Of a stretch of 16,964 bases of DNA, positions 6,577 to 14,663 are shown piece by piece (within the stretch, counting starts at the first letter, position 1; each line of letters begins with the position of its first letter). Source of the DNA: Clostridia bacterium (GTDB taxonomy: Bacteria > Bacillota > Clostridia > Oscillospirales > CAG-272); assembly GCA_017386965.1 (NCBI GenBank), contig JAFOGE010000203.1, forward strand, positions 1-16,964, in the 5' to 3' direction. The translations under genes were made by a program, and so were the position numbers. The notes under the pieces were generated by a model. That model was given only the letters and a program-made list of their open reading frames with translations, ran no database searches and was not told the origin of the DNA.

Positions 6577-7827
6577 ATGACCCAAAAAGAACTCTATCAA
6601 ATTGCAAAGGAACGTTATGCAGCAGCCGGTGTTGACACCGAGGCTGCCATTGAAAAGCTTTCCAAGGTTGCGATTTCCATGCATTGCTGGCAGGGCGATG
6701 ATGTAAAAGGCTTTGAAAATGCAGGTGAGTTGACCGGCGGTATTCAGACGACCGGTAACTATCCCGGTGCGGCTACCAATCCCGAGCAGCTGATGCAGGA
6801 TCTGGATAAGGCCCTTTCTCTCATTCCCGGAAAGCATAAGATCAACGTTCATGCTTGCTATGGCATCTATCCGGATGGCAACATTGCGGACAGAGATCAG
6901 ATCAAGCCCGAGCATTTCCGTCCTTGGGTAGATTATGCAAAGGCACGCGGACTCGGCTTGGATTTCAATCCGACCTATTTCTCCCATCCTCTTGCCGCAA
7001 ACGGTACTCTGACCAATCCCGATGAGGAGATCCGTGCATTCTGGATCCGTCATGGCATTGCCTGCATCCGCATTTCCGAGTATTTCGCACGTGAAACCGG
7101 TATGCCCTGCTTGATGAACATCTGGATTCCCGACGGTCTGAAGGATATTCCCGCCGACCGCCTCGGCCCGAGAATGCGTTACATGGATTCTCTGGACAAG
7201 ATCCTGGGATGCGGATATGACAAGAATCTGGTTTACGTAACGCTGGAATCCAAGGTGTTCGGTATCGGATTTGAGTCCTACACGGCAGGCTCTGCGGAGT
7301 TTACGCTTTCCTACTCCACCACGCGCGGTATCGTTCCGCTGATGGACAACGGTCACTATCATCCCACCGAGGTCGTTTCGGACAAGATCTCCGCACTTCT
7401 CTGCTTCAACGAGAAGCTCGCTCTGCACGTGACGCGCGGTGTTCGTTGGGATTCCGACCACGTGGTCCGTTATGATGATGAAACGCAGGAGATCCTCAAG
7501 GAGGTCGTTCGCAACGATGCTCTGGATCGCGTGATTCTTGCAACCGACTATTTCGATGCTTCCATCAACCGTATCGCAGCTTGGGTAATCGGTATGCGTT
7601 CGGTTCAGAAGGCACTTTTGAATGCTCTTCTGCTTCCCAATGAGAAGCTCAAGAAGCTGCAGGATGCTTCTCAGTTCACCGAGCTGATGATGCTGCAGGA
7701 GGAAATGAAGTTCTATCCGATCGGCGACGTTTGGAACGAATTTTGCGCTCGTGCCGGCATTGCAGGCGACGAGAGCTGGTTCAAGGCTGTTCAGGATTAC
7801 GAACAGAACGTTCTTTCCGCAAGATAA
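6577..7827 (+). CDS. rhaA: L-rhamnose isomerase
   Basis: RhaA is a cytoplasmic, metal-dependent enzyme that converts L-rhamnose to L-rhamnulose, the first step of rhamnose breakdown. The 416-residue protein has the family length (E. coli about 419) and the N-terminal ISMHCWQGDDVKGFE signature. Residues at the expected metal-binding places are all present: Glu224, Asp257 (MDNGHYHP), His284 (LHVTRG), Asp292 and Asp294 (WDSDH) and Asp324 (ATDYFD); they line up with the E. coli ligands I recall at a constant offset of ten. CGGAGG lies about nine bases before the ATG. The gene has its own promoter and terminator, and no rhamnulokinase, rhamnulose-phosphate aldolase, transporter or AraC-type regulator is in the window. 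Related isomerases accept other sugars such as D-allose, so the substrate in the cell is less certain than the family. Confidence 0.95.
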   Translation: MTQKELYQIAKERYAAAGVDTEAAIEKLSKVAISMHCWQGDDVKGFENAGELTGGIQTTGNYPGAATNPEQLMQDLDKALSLIPGKHKINVHACYGIYPDGNIADRDQIKPEHFRPWVDYAKARGLGLDFNPTYFSHPLAANGTLTNPDEEIRAFWIRHGIACIRISEYFARETGMPCLMNIWIPDGLKDIPADRLGPRMRYMDSLDKILGCGYDKNLVYVTLESKVFGIGFESYTAGSAEFTLSYSTTRGIVPLMDNGHYHPTEVVSDKISALLCFNEKLALHVTRGVRWDSDHVVRYDDETQEILKEVVRNDALDRVILATDYFDASINRIAAWVIGMRSVQKALLNALLLPNEKLKKLQDASQFTELMMLQEEMKFYPIGDVWNEFCARAGIAGDESWFKAVQDYEQNVLSAR

Positions 7828-7845
7828 GAATCTGCGATGTCTTTA

Positions 7846-7886
7846 TTGGCGGTCTCAAATTTCGTTTGGGGCCGCCAAATTTATTT
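7846..7886 (+). terminator. Intrinsic terminator of rhaA
   Basis: A 14-bp stem (7846-7859 with 7865-7878, including two G-U pairs) closes a 5-base loop TTTCG and is followed by AATTTATTT. It starts 18 bases after the rhaA stop codon. Confidence 0.82.
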
Positions 7887-7914
7887 CATCTGTATCAAGC
7901 AGTAGTGATCCAAT

Positions 7915-7958
7915 AAAAAAGGGACTGTTTCAAGTGAACAACTTGAGGCAGTCCCTTT
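7915..7958 (-). terminator. Intrinsic terminator of topB
   Basis: AAAGGGACTG (7918-7927) pairs with CAGTCCCTTT (7949-7958), and an inner TCAAGT/ACTTGA stem extends it. On the minus strand the hairpin ends in TTTTTT (7920-7915). It lies about 40 bases beyond the topB stop and converges with the rhaA terminator. Confidence 0.88.
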
Positions 7959-7997
7959 CTCAAAACGAGGCGTTAGAGCTTCGCACGCCTGCTTTTT

Positions 7998-10220
7998 TTA
8001 TCGGTATACGGGAGGCGGATCGTCCGGCAGCGGAGGGCCTTCTCCATCCCAAATCGGCAGATTGGGATTGATAACCCCGTTGGTCTGGCGTTTTTGAAAA
8101 TCGAACACGGCACGTCCGTTTTCCAGCTTGAGCGCAGCATCAAAGCTTTTTCCGCTTTTTGGAGAGATAAATCCCTTTATAATGGCGGTGGATCCGTTTT
8201 CTGTCAGTTCCCGCAGATGATGAATTGAGATCGTGCGATTGCAAATACGGGTATTGACCGCAAATTTGCACCCTTCCTTGTATCCGGAACATCCGTAGAA
8301 GGTTCTTTGACGCTTCACCTCACGTCCGCAGAGCGGACACTTGGCGACAGTGTCCCCGAAAAATCCGATCTCAGAGTCCTTTGCGAAGCTCGGATCGATC
8401 TTTTTATCAAAGATCTCACGAATCTCACGCTCCGCAAGACCAACGCTTTCTTTTACAGTCATGCTTCCGCGATAGACCTTTTTGAGTGCTTGTCCAAGCT
8501 CAGAGGTCTTGTATTTATCCATCGAGATCTGCATTTGCAACAGGGATTCGATTAAAAACTCTCCTCCCGGGAGAATGGTGTATACATCCTTTTTCAGATC
8601 AATATATCCGCTTTTTCGCGCATTGTCAATAATACCCGTTCGCGTTGCTTCGGTCCCAAGCTCCAATCCCTCAAAGATCGCACGGTAATCCTCGCTATCG
8701 TCCTGCTGTTCATTCTCGTCGTTTTCCGAGGATTCCTTTGCAGCCTTCTTTTCGTCCTTAAAAGGGTTTTTAAGGTAATTGTTCAGCGTTTCAATGGTAT
8801 AGTGCTTGGGTGGCGTGGTTTCCTTTTCCATAGGGCGGAAAAGAATATTGACAGGATCGCCCTTTTGCAGATTGGGCAAGATTTTGTCCTTTTGATTGTA
8901 ATCGTCGTATTTTGTCCACCCCTTCTCAAGCATGGTCATGCCCTTGAGGAGGAAGGTTTCCAGATCTCCTACCGAAACCGTGATCTCGGTTTTGAAAACA
9001 ACGCAATCCTCGGCGCAGAAAACCGCAACAAAGCGTCGGAATACAGTTGAATACACCTGCATTTCGCGCTCGGTCAATTGCGACTTCTCCGGAATTTTAT
9101 AGGTTGGAGTCAGAGCGGAGTGCGATTCGATCTTACTGTCGTCAAAGATTCCCTTATGGTCCTTAAAGGTTACGGGGTAACCGATCTTGGCACAGCTCTC
9201 AAGAATCTTCCGGATTTTTCCCTTCTCTGCCGTTGCAAGGTACTCCGAATTGGTACGCGGGTAGGTCAAATATCCCTTTTCATAGAGGCCTTGCACGATC
9301 GTAAGGCTTTCCTGCATGGACATTTTATATTTCTTTCCAAGAACGTTTTGGAGCTTAGAGAGCGAATAGAGCTTTCCAGGAGAGAGGCGATCCTTCTTTT
9401 GCTTGACGTCCTTGACGTATGCACCGGTTCGGTTATAGAGCTCGCAAAGTGCCGAGGCGGACTGCAGCTCATTTGCTTCAAAACGCTTTTTAGAGGTCAA
9501 TTCTACGATCTCGTCGTTTGTCTTTTCCTTGCTGACCGGCGAATAATACTTCCCCGGGACAAAATTGCGGATCGAAAGATCACGGTCGTAAATTGCTTTG
9601 ACAATGGGAACGATTACGCGGCCGACGCGAAGCAGTGTTCCTGTCTTTAAGGTAGCATAACGGGTCAGGTTGACACCGTAGAGCCAGTCAATATAGGTTC
9701 TGGCAAACCCTTCGTCCGCAAGAGCGTTATATTCCTCTTCGTCCTTCATTTCCTTCAGAGCGCTTGCGACCGTCTGCGGCGTTTGATCGGGTAACCAAAG
9801 CCGTTTCAACGTCTTGTGGGTTTTGAGGGCGTGCTGGATGCAAAGCCGCACGATGATCTCGCCCTCTCGGTCGGCGTCCCCTGCGTTGACGATCGTATCC
9901 ACGTCGGGACGGTTACACAGGGCTTCGATCACGGAGAACTGACGGCGGATCCCTTCATCCGGCTTTTTGTCAGCACCCAGACGAAGCTCGAACAGAAATT
10001 CCTCAGGAAAGCAAGGAAGATTGTCCATTTTCCAACGGATGGGTCCCTTTTCTTGTGAGAACGTATAGGACTCAATATCGCACAAAGAAAAAAGATGTCC
10101 GAATGCCCACGTAATCAAGTATCCGTTTCCCTCCAGATATCCCTGGCGTTTTTGCATTTGGCCTATGCCGGCTGCAATATTTCTTCCAAGGCTTGGCTTT
10201 TCCGCGATGATCAGAATCAT
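7998..10220 (-). CDS. topB: DNA topoisomerase III (type IA)
   Basis: This type IA topoisomerase cuts one DNA strand, passes another through, and helps to separate linked replication and recombination intermediates. The 740-residue protein starts with a TOPRIM domain (AEKPS 6-10, DADREGE 115-121), followed by the cleavage domain with catalytic Tyr320 in GYLTYPRTNSEYL. A lysine- and acid-rich stretch (about 487-512, including ENDENEQQDDSEDY) interrupts the region before LGTEATRTGII (521-531). A possible four-cysteine zinc ribbon (Cys628, Cys631, Cys644, Cys651) and a C-terminal repeat-like segment (KGFISPKSGKSFDAAL) follow, then a proline-rich tail. B. subtilis TopB is of similar length. AAGGAGG lies nine bases before the ATG. 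A hairpin terminator sits only about 30 bases upstream, so how it is transcribed is unclear. Plasmids and conjugative elements also carry such genes, but no transfer genes are nearby. Confidence 0.94.
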   Translation of the reverse strand: MILIIAEKPSLGRNIAAGIGQMQKRQGYLEGNGYLITWAFGHLFSLCDIESYTFSQEKGPIRWKMDNLPCFPEEFLFELRLGADKKPDEGIRRQFSVIEALCNRPDVDTIVNAGDADREGEIIVRLCIQHALKTHKTLKRLWLPDQTPQTVASALKEMKDEEEYNALADEGFARTYIDWLYGVNLTRYATLKTGTLLRVGRVIVPIVKAIYDRDLSIRNFVPGKYYSPVSKEKTNDEIVELTSKKRFEANELQSASALCELYNRTGAYVKDVKQKKDRLSPGKLYSLSKLQNVLGKKYKMSMQESLTIVQGLYEKGYLTYPRTNSEYLATAEKGKIRKILESCAKIGYPVTFKDHKGIFDDSKIESHSALTPTYKIPEKSQLTEREMQVYSTVFRRFVAVFCAEDCVVFKTEITVSVGDLETFLLKGMTMLEKGWTKYDDYNQKDKILPNLQKGDPVNILFRPMEKETTPPKHYTIETLNNYLKNPFKDEKKAAKESSENDENEQQDDSEDYRAIFEGLELGTEATRTGIIDNARKSGYIDLKKDVYTILPGGEFLIESLLQMQISMDKYKTSELGQALKKVYRGSMTVKESVGLAEREIREIFDKKIDPSFAKDSEIGFFGDTVAKCPLCGREVKRQRTFYGCSGYKEGCKFAVNTRICNRTISIHHLRELTENGSTAIIKGFISPKSGKSFDAALKLENGRAVFDFQKRQTNGVINPNLPIWDGEGPPLPDDPPPVYR

Positions 10221-10249
10221 AAATCTTCCTCCTTTCTACGAATTTCATG

Positions 10250-10290
10250 AAAAGAACCGCAGTTCTGCAAGGATTCTGGCAGAACTGCGG
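10250..10290 (-). terminator. Hairpin terminator between the P-loop gene and topB
   Basis: A perfect 12-bp stem (10257-10268 with 10279-10290) with a 10-base loop is followed on the minus strand by TTCTTTTC. It lies 33 bases after the stop of the P-loop gene and about 36 bases before the topB ATG. The T run is interrupted, so some read-through into topB is possible. Confidence 0.8.
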
Positions 10291-10323
10291 AAATGGTTCC
10301 CTGTTTGGAACTTCGGTATGGGA

Positions 10324-10728
10324 TCAAGCAAACTTGCGAATGACCTCAGAAGCGCCCTCCAAGGGAGCGGAAACGGTCATTACAAGGTTGATGTTCAGCT
10401 TCGTAGCCAGCTTGTCGAGATCGGGAGCCAGCGCCTCGAAGGAAGCGAGATCTCCGCAGATCTTCAAAGTACCGTCCACAAAAAGGTCGGTTACGTCATG
10501 GTTGCTGGAAAGAATTCCGGCGATAAAGCCATAGAGGGATTTTGCGTCCGAAATCATATATTCTTCTACATTTACCAACCGAGCAGTCGGCTTGATATCA
10601 TATCTGAGCTTGACACCCTTTTCGATGCAAACAACGTCGCCCTTGGTTACTTCAAGCGCACCGTTGACCAGGTTGATCAGGGCTTTGGTTTTACCGGTAC
10701 CTTTTACTCCGACGATTAATTTTAACAT
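10324..10728 (-). CDS. Small P-loop ATP-binding protein of unknown function
   Basis: This 134-residue protein begins almost directly with a Walker A loop, GVKGTGKT (residues 7-14), after one beta strand (MLKLIV). A strand ending in an acidic residue, TDLFVDG (80-86), could be Walker B; a second hydrophobic strand, INLVMTVSAP (113-122), follows. It has no signal peptide or membrane segment, so a cytoplasmic protein is expected. I chose the ATG at 10728 because GGGAGG lies about nine bases before it and the Walker A strand begins there; the open frame runs 24 codons further up across the -10 box and the leader. As I recall, similar short clostridial proteins are sometimes named as PilT-like, but nothing here supports a pilus role. 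It has its own consensus promoter and a terminator before topB. Nucleotide binding is well supported; the function is unknown. Confidence 0.82.
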   Translation of the reverse strand: MLKLIVGVKGTGKTKALINLVNGALEVTKGDVVCIEKGVKLRYDIKPTARLVNVEEYMISDAKSLYGFIAGILSSNHDVTDLFVDGTLKICGDLASFEALAPDLDKLATKLNINLVMTVSAPLEGASEVIRKFA

Positions 10729-10782
10729 GTAATTATACCTCCCACAATTCAAACGGTGCAAAGCAACCGTCCTTGTAGTTTC

Positions 10783-10811
10783 ATTATAACAAATTTCCAT
10801 AACAAAGTCAA
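10783..10811 (-). promoter_or_regulatory. Promoter of the P-loop gene
   Basis: On the minus strand TTGACT (10811-10806) and a perfect TATAAT (10788-10783) are 17 bases apart. Transcription should start near 10776, about 48 bases before the chosen ATG. Confidence 0.87.
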
Positions 10812-10850
10812 GGGGTTTTCTCGTCGATATTATGAAAATTCTGCTATATA

Positions 10851-12194
10851 TTAGGAATTTTGCAATCTTTTCTCCAGATCCGAGCGCAGATCCTCATAGC
10901 CGGGCTTGCCCAGAAGAGCGAACATATTCTTCTTATAGGCCTCTACTCCGGGTTGATTGAAGGGATTGACCTCGAGGATATATCCGGAGATGGCACAGGC
11001 CAGCTCAAAGAAGTAGAGCAGCTCTCCGAGAACAAACTCGTTCTTTTCGCTGATCTCGATTAAAAGATTCGGAACGCCGCCATCCACGTGAGCAAGCACG
11101 GTTCCCTGCATTGCGGTCTTTTTCACGTCATCCAGATCCATGCCGGAGAGGAAGTTGAGGCCGTCGATGTTTGCGGGATCGTTCGGGATCGCGAAGCTGC
11201 TTCCCGTATTTTGAATTGCCAAAACGGTTTCAAAGAGAATACGGTTACCGTCCTGAATGAACTGTCCCAGAGAATGAAGATCGGTAGAGAAAATAACGGA
11301 TGCCGGGAAAATACCCTTTTGATCCTTTCCCTCGCTCTCTCCGTACAGCTGCTTCCACCACTCGTTGAGCATTGCACAGAAGGGCTCGTAGGCGGTGAGG
11401 ATCTCTACGGTCTTTCCCTGACGGTAGAGCAGGTTGCGGATGGCTGCGTAGCGATAGCAATCGTTCTTGGTAATGTCGGGATCGGTGTAGGCATGACTTG
11501 CGGCTGCCGCGCCTGCCATCAGCTGATCGATGTCAATGCCTGCGGCAGCGATCGGGAGAAGTCCGACTGCGGTCAGAACGGAAAAACGTCCGCCAACATC
11601 ATCCGGAACCACAAAGGTTTCGTATCCCGCATCGGTAGAAAACTGCTTCAGGGTTCCCTTTGCGCGGTCAGTGGTAACGAAAATACGCTCTCTTGCGCCC
11701 TCTTTTCCATACTTCTGCTCCAAAAGAGCACGGAATACGCGGAAGGCGACTGCGGGCTCCGTGGTGGTGCCGGATTTGGAAATGACATTTACACAAACGT
11801 CTTTTCCTTCACAGATCGCAAGAAGCTCATTGAGTGCGGTTGAACTGATGGAATTGCCGGCAAAGTAGATGTCGGGCGTATCCTTTTTCAGATTGTTATA
11901 GAGAGGGGATTTGATGTATTCGATAACGGCGCGCGCGCCAAGATAGGAGCCACCGATTCCGATTACAACGAGAATATCACAGGATTTTTGGATCTTTGCA
12001 GCGCATTTGCGAATACGCTCAAATTCTTCTTTATCATAATCCTCCGGAAGATTGACCCAACCGAGAAAATCGTTCCCTGCACCACTTTTTTCGCGGAGTG
12101 TTTTGTGAGCAGCTGTTACTGCGGGTTGGATTTCCTTCAGGTCCTTTTCGGAAAGAAATGTTGAGGTGTAGCGGTCATTTAATTGAATTGCCAT
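10851..12194 (-). CDS. pgi: Glucose-6-phosphate isomerase
   Basis: Pgi interconverts glucose 6-phosphate and fructose 6-phosphate in the cytoplasm, linking glycolysis to sugar-nucleotide synthesis. The 447-residue protein matches the short Firmicutes form (about 450 residues). Visible motifs are GIGGSYLGARA (79-89), the sugar-phosphate loop VISKSGTTTEP (about 137-147), GGRFSVLTAVGLLP (about 200-213), NEWWKQLYGESEGKD with the catalytic-region glutamate, and EVNPFNQPGVEAYK near the C-terminus. AAAGGACGG lies about 11 bases before the ATG, and the gene has its own promoter. No hairpin is visible after the stop codon, so transcripts may continue into the P-loop gene 122 bases downstream. Confidence 0.97.
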   Translation of the reverse strand: MAIQLNDRYTSTFLSEKDLKEIQPAVTAAHKTLREKSGAGNDFLGWVNLPEDYDKEEFERIRKCAAKIQKSCDILVVIGIGGSYLGARAVIEYIKSPLYNNLKKDTPDIYFAGNSISSTALNELLAICEGKDVCVNVISKSGTTTEPAVAFRVFRALLEQKYGKEGARERIFVTTDRAKGTLKQFSTDAGYETFVVPDDVGGRFSVLTAVGLLPIAAAGIDIDQLMAGAAAASHAYTDPDITKNDCYRYAAIRNLLYRQGKTVEILTAYEPFCAMLNEWWKQLYGESEGKDQKGIFPASVIFSTDLHSLGQFIQDGNRILFETVLAIQNTGSSFAIPNDPANIDGLNFLSGMDLDDVKKTAMQGTVLAHVDGGVPNLLIEISEKNEFVLGELLYFFELACAISGYILEVNPFNQPGVEAYKKNMFALLGKPGYEDLRSDLEKRLQNS

Positions 12195-12235
12195 GGAAAA
12201 ACCGTCCTTTGCTTTCGAAAAATATAACAGTAATT

Positions 12236-12264
12236 ATTATACAACATTCCCGATAAAAATACAA
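12236..12264 (-). promoter_or_regulatory. Promoter of pgi
   Basis: On the minus strand TTGTAT (12264-12259) and TATAAT (12241-12236) are 17 bases apart. The expected start is near 12229, about 35 bases before the pgi ATG. It lies directly after the end of the carboxypeptidase gene. Confidence 0.8.
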
Positions 12265-12299
12265 GTCCTTTTTCTTTCTTTTTTTGACTTTTTACTCAT

Positions 12300-13505
12300 T
12301 TAGATCAATAAAAATTTAGCTACAATCCTGCGTAAAACTTGAAAGAAATGGAAGACGGGAATGTCCTCTGTGCAAAACACAGGAACATTACCGATAACCT
12401 TACCATCGGAAAGGAATTCGATACATCCTATGGGCTCTCCCTTTTTTAAGGGTGCCCTAAGCGAATCCGGAAGGTTGGTTCTCATTTCAACGGAATGGAC
12501 GCGGTCCTTTGGAAGAACACAAGAGAAAGAATCACAGGATATGGGGCATGCGTCCTTCGCGCTCCCCTTGACGGGGATTGGATCGAGAGGAGTTTCGGAA
12601 AGCGTATAAAGGCCGAAATTGGCAAATCCCCAATCCAGAAGTGCCGTTGCGGAAGCATTTCGCATATCTCTCGTTTCGGCCCCCATAATAACGCAGATAA
12701 GCGATAATCCGTCGCGCTTGGCGGTTGCGCTGATACAGAACCCGGCCTTGGAGGTGGATCCGGTCTTCAATCCTGTGCAACCGGAATAGAAGCGAACCAA
12801 GCGGTTTGTGTTGGTTAGACCAAAGGCTCCGTCACGGATCGTATCCAGCCAGATCGAGCTGTATTTCAAAATTTCTGCGTGCCGTATCAATTCCCGCGAC
12901 ATAAGCGCAATATCATGAGCACTGGTCAAATGATTTGTGGCGGTGTCATCCAAGCCGGTGACGTTTTCGAAGGTGGTATCCTTCATTCCAAGCTGCTTTG
13001 CCCGTGTGTTCATTCGTTCGACAAAGGCGGAAACACTTCCCGCAACCGCCTCGGCGAGCGCAACGGCGGCATCGTTTGCAGAGGCGATCACGACACTTTT
13101 CAGAAGATCCTCAACGCTCATGCGTTCCCCTTCCTTCAGATAGACCTGTGATCCCCCCATTGAGGCTGCATTTGCGGAAACAGAGATCAGGTCATCCTGC
13201 CGCAAAACGCCTGCTTCCAGGGATTCCATTACGAGCAATAAGGTCATGATCTTGGTTACAGAGGCAGGCGGAAGCGATTCGTGAATATTTTGCGTGTAGA
13301 GGATCGCACCGGTGCTTTCCTCCATCAGAATTGCACTTTTGCATGCAAGATGCAAGGATCCCTCTTCGGCGGCAAACGGAGAGAGTGCATCCTCCTTCGT
13401 TTTAAGGTCTTCACCGTGGGCGATAATTCCTCCCATTTGAGAAAGAAATACGCAAAAAGCGGCCAGCAAAATGAATATTTTTTGCAGAAACAATTTGATT
13501 TTCAT
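12300..13505 (-). CDS. Secreted D-alanyl-D-alanine carboxypeptidase (PBP5/DacF type)
   Basis: This serine carboxypeptidase removes the terminal D-Ala from peptidoglycan stem peptides outside the membrane. The 401-residue precursor starts with a signal peptide: lysines, then a hydrophobic core IFILLAAFCVFLSQMGGII (residues about 10-28). The three active-site motifs are in order: SVTK (82-85, nucleophile Ser82), SAN (142-144) and KTG (247-249). A beta-rich C-terminal region follows (about 300-385), and the last residues (VLRRIVAKFLLI) form a short basic, hydrophobic tail that may act as an amphipathic membrane anchor. I chose the ATG at 13505 because AGGTGAT lies about five bases before it and the signal peptide starts there; 16 further in-frame codons upstream do not look like one. 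No good promoter is visible in the 46 bases after the galM terminator. It could be dacA, dacB or dacF in naming, so no symbol is given. Confidence 0.92.
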   Translation of the reverse strand: MKIKLFLQKIFILLAAFCVFLSQMGGIIAHGEDLKTKEDALSPFAAEEGSLHLACKSAILMEESTGAILYTQNIHESLPPASVTKIMTLLLVMESLEAGVLRQDDLISVSANAASMGGSQVYLKEGERMSVEDLLKSVVIASANDAAVALAEAVAGSVSAFVERMNTRAKQLGMKDTTFENVTGLDDTATNHLTSAHDIALMSRELIRHAEILKYSSIWLDTIRDGAFGLTNTNRLVRFYSGCTGLKTGSTSKAGFCISATAKRDGLSLICVIMGAETRDMRNASATALLDWGFANFGLYTLSETPLDPIPVKGSAKDACPISCDSFSCVLPKDRVHSVEMRTNLPDSLRAPLKKGEPIGCIEFLSDGKVIGNVPVFCTEDIPVFHFFQVLRRIVAKFLLI

Positions 13506-13551
13506 ATCGATCACCTCATTGTACACTATGAAAATCGGTTTTCGCATATGC

Positions 13552-13584
13552 AAAAAGGAAGCTTTTTTTCAAAAAAGCTTCCTT
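13552..13584 (-). terminator. Intrinsic terminator of the gal operon
   Basis: A stem of up to 14 bp (13555-13568 with 13571-13584), rich in A-T pairs but with a GGAAGC/GCTTCC base, is followed on the minus strand by TTTTTG. It lies about 20 bases after the galM stop codon. Confidence 0.85.
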
Positions 13585-13604
13585 GAAGACAGTATGTTTT
13601 TTGA

Positions 13605-14663
13605 TCATCGAACCGAGAATTTGTAGATCGTTGTATAATCGTAAATCTCGTCGGGAGATAGGATCACGTCGTCGAATTGCTCGCGGTTGATCGCATCCGG
13701 CATCTTTTGTGTTTCCAGACAAAATGCAGTCTGCGGAATCTGTGGGTATCCTCCCTTTTGCGGATGCTCCGCATTGTTAAGGAAATTTCCGCTATAGAGC
13801 TGTACGCAGGGTTGATTTGTATAAACCTGCATCAAGCGTCCGCTGTTTGGCTCATAGGCTTCCATTCGCAACGTCGGTTCGCGCGTTTCGCCATCGGTAA
13901 AGCAGAGGCAGTGATCGTATCCGCCTGCAAGACGCAGATCCTCGCTATCCGTGTAAAAATCTCGCCCAACGGTTTTTGGTTCCCGAAAATCAAAGGGGGT
14001 TCCCTTCACCGAGCGGATCTCACCGGTGGGGATCAGATCGCCATCGGTCGGAATGTAGCGGTCGGCATCAATGCGCAGAACATGGTCAAAGATGGTCCCG
14101 GAGGCATAACCGCCAAGATTGAAATACGCATGATTGGTCAGATTGACCGGCGTTCTGCGGTCGGTCTTTGCTTCATAATGGATAGAGAGCGCATTGGAGG
14201 AAAGCAGCGTGTAGGTGACGGTAACCTCCAGATTTCCCGGGTATCCTTCCTCTCCGTCCGGAGAATGCAGTGCAAGGATCAACCTTGGCTCTTCTCCGTC
14301 GATTGGCTTGACCGACCAGATGCGGTGCGAGAAGCCGATCTTTCCACCATGAAGCGAGCAAGGTCCGTTATTGACGAATGCGGAATAGGACTTGCCGCCG
14401 AGGGTGTATTCCCCGTTTGCGATTCGGTTGGCGACACGGCCGATCAATGCACCGAAGTAGGTTGTGTCAAGCATATAGTCGCGCAAGGAATCGTAACCGG
14501 ATACGACGTCGGCAACACGGCCGATGCGGTCGGGAACCTTCAGCTCCATAATGGCTCCGCCAAGCTCCAGAATCCGTACGGACATTCCGCTTTGGTTGCG
14601 CAGCAAATAACTGAACACTTCCCCATGCCCGGTTAAGGTACCAAAGTATTGCTTCTGAATCAT
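13605..14663 (-). CDS. galM: Aldose 1-epimerase (galactose mutarotase)
   Basis: GalM interconverts the alpha and beta anomers of galactose and other aldoses. The 352-residue protein has the family length and motifs: GRVANRI (75-81), LHGG with His105, NLTNHAYFNLGG with His178 as the likely acid, GGYDH with Asp250, and FCLETQ with Glu317 as the likely base, followed by PDA. Its ATG overlaps the galE stop codon by four bases (ATGA), and the ribosome site GAGGAAGC lies inside the end of galE, so translation is probably coupled. It is the last gene of the operon. No secretion signal is present, so it acts in the cytoplasm. Confidence 0.95.
   Translation of the reverse strand: MIQKQYFGTLTGHGEVFSYLLRNQSGMSVRILELGGAIMELKVPDRIGRVADVVSGYDSLRDYMLDTTYFGALIGRVANRIANGEYTLGGKSYSAFVNNGPCSLHGGKIGFSHRIWSVKPIDGEEPRLILALHSPDGEEGYPGNLEVTVTYTLLSSNALSIHYEAKTDRRTPVNLTNHAYFNLGGYASGTIFDHVLRIDADRYIPTDGDLIPTGEIRSVKGTPFDFREPKTVGRDFYTDSEDLRLAGGYDHCLCFTDGETREPTLRMEAYEPNSGRLMQVYTNQPCVQLYSGNFLNNAEHPQKGGYPQIPQTAFCLETQKMPDAINREQFDDVILSPDEIYDYTTIYKFSVR

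Noticed and set aside
6529..7461. 310-codon open frame on the minus strand across rhaA
   Set aside because: It covers the rhaA coding strand, whose protein has all the expected metal ligands. The antisense protein shows no domain.
10747..10775. Small hairpin in the leader of the P-loop gene as a riboswitch
   Set aside because: The stem is only about seven pairs with a bulge, and there is no conserved riboswitch core or terminator next to it.
10729..10800. Upstream extension of the P-loop protein by 24 codons
   Set aside because: The extension runs across the leader and starts inside the promoter region, upstream of the expected transcription start. The ATG at 10728 has GGGAGG and leads directly into the Walker A strand.
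12265..12299. Terminator between the carboxypeptidase gene and pgi
   Set aside because: Only a five-pair AAGTC/GACTT stem with a long A-rich loop can be drawn, so I do not call it a terminator.
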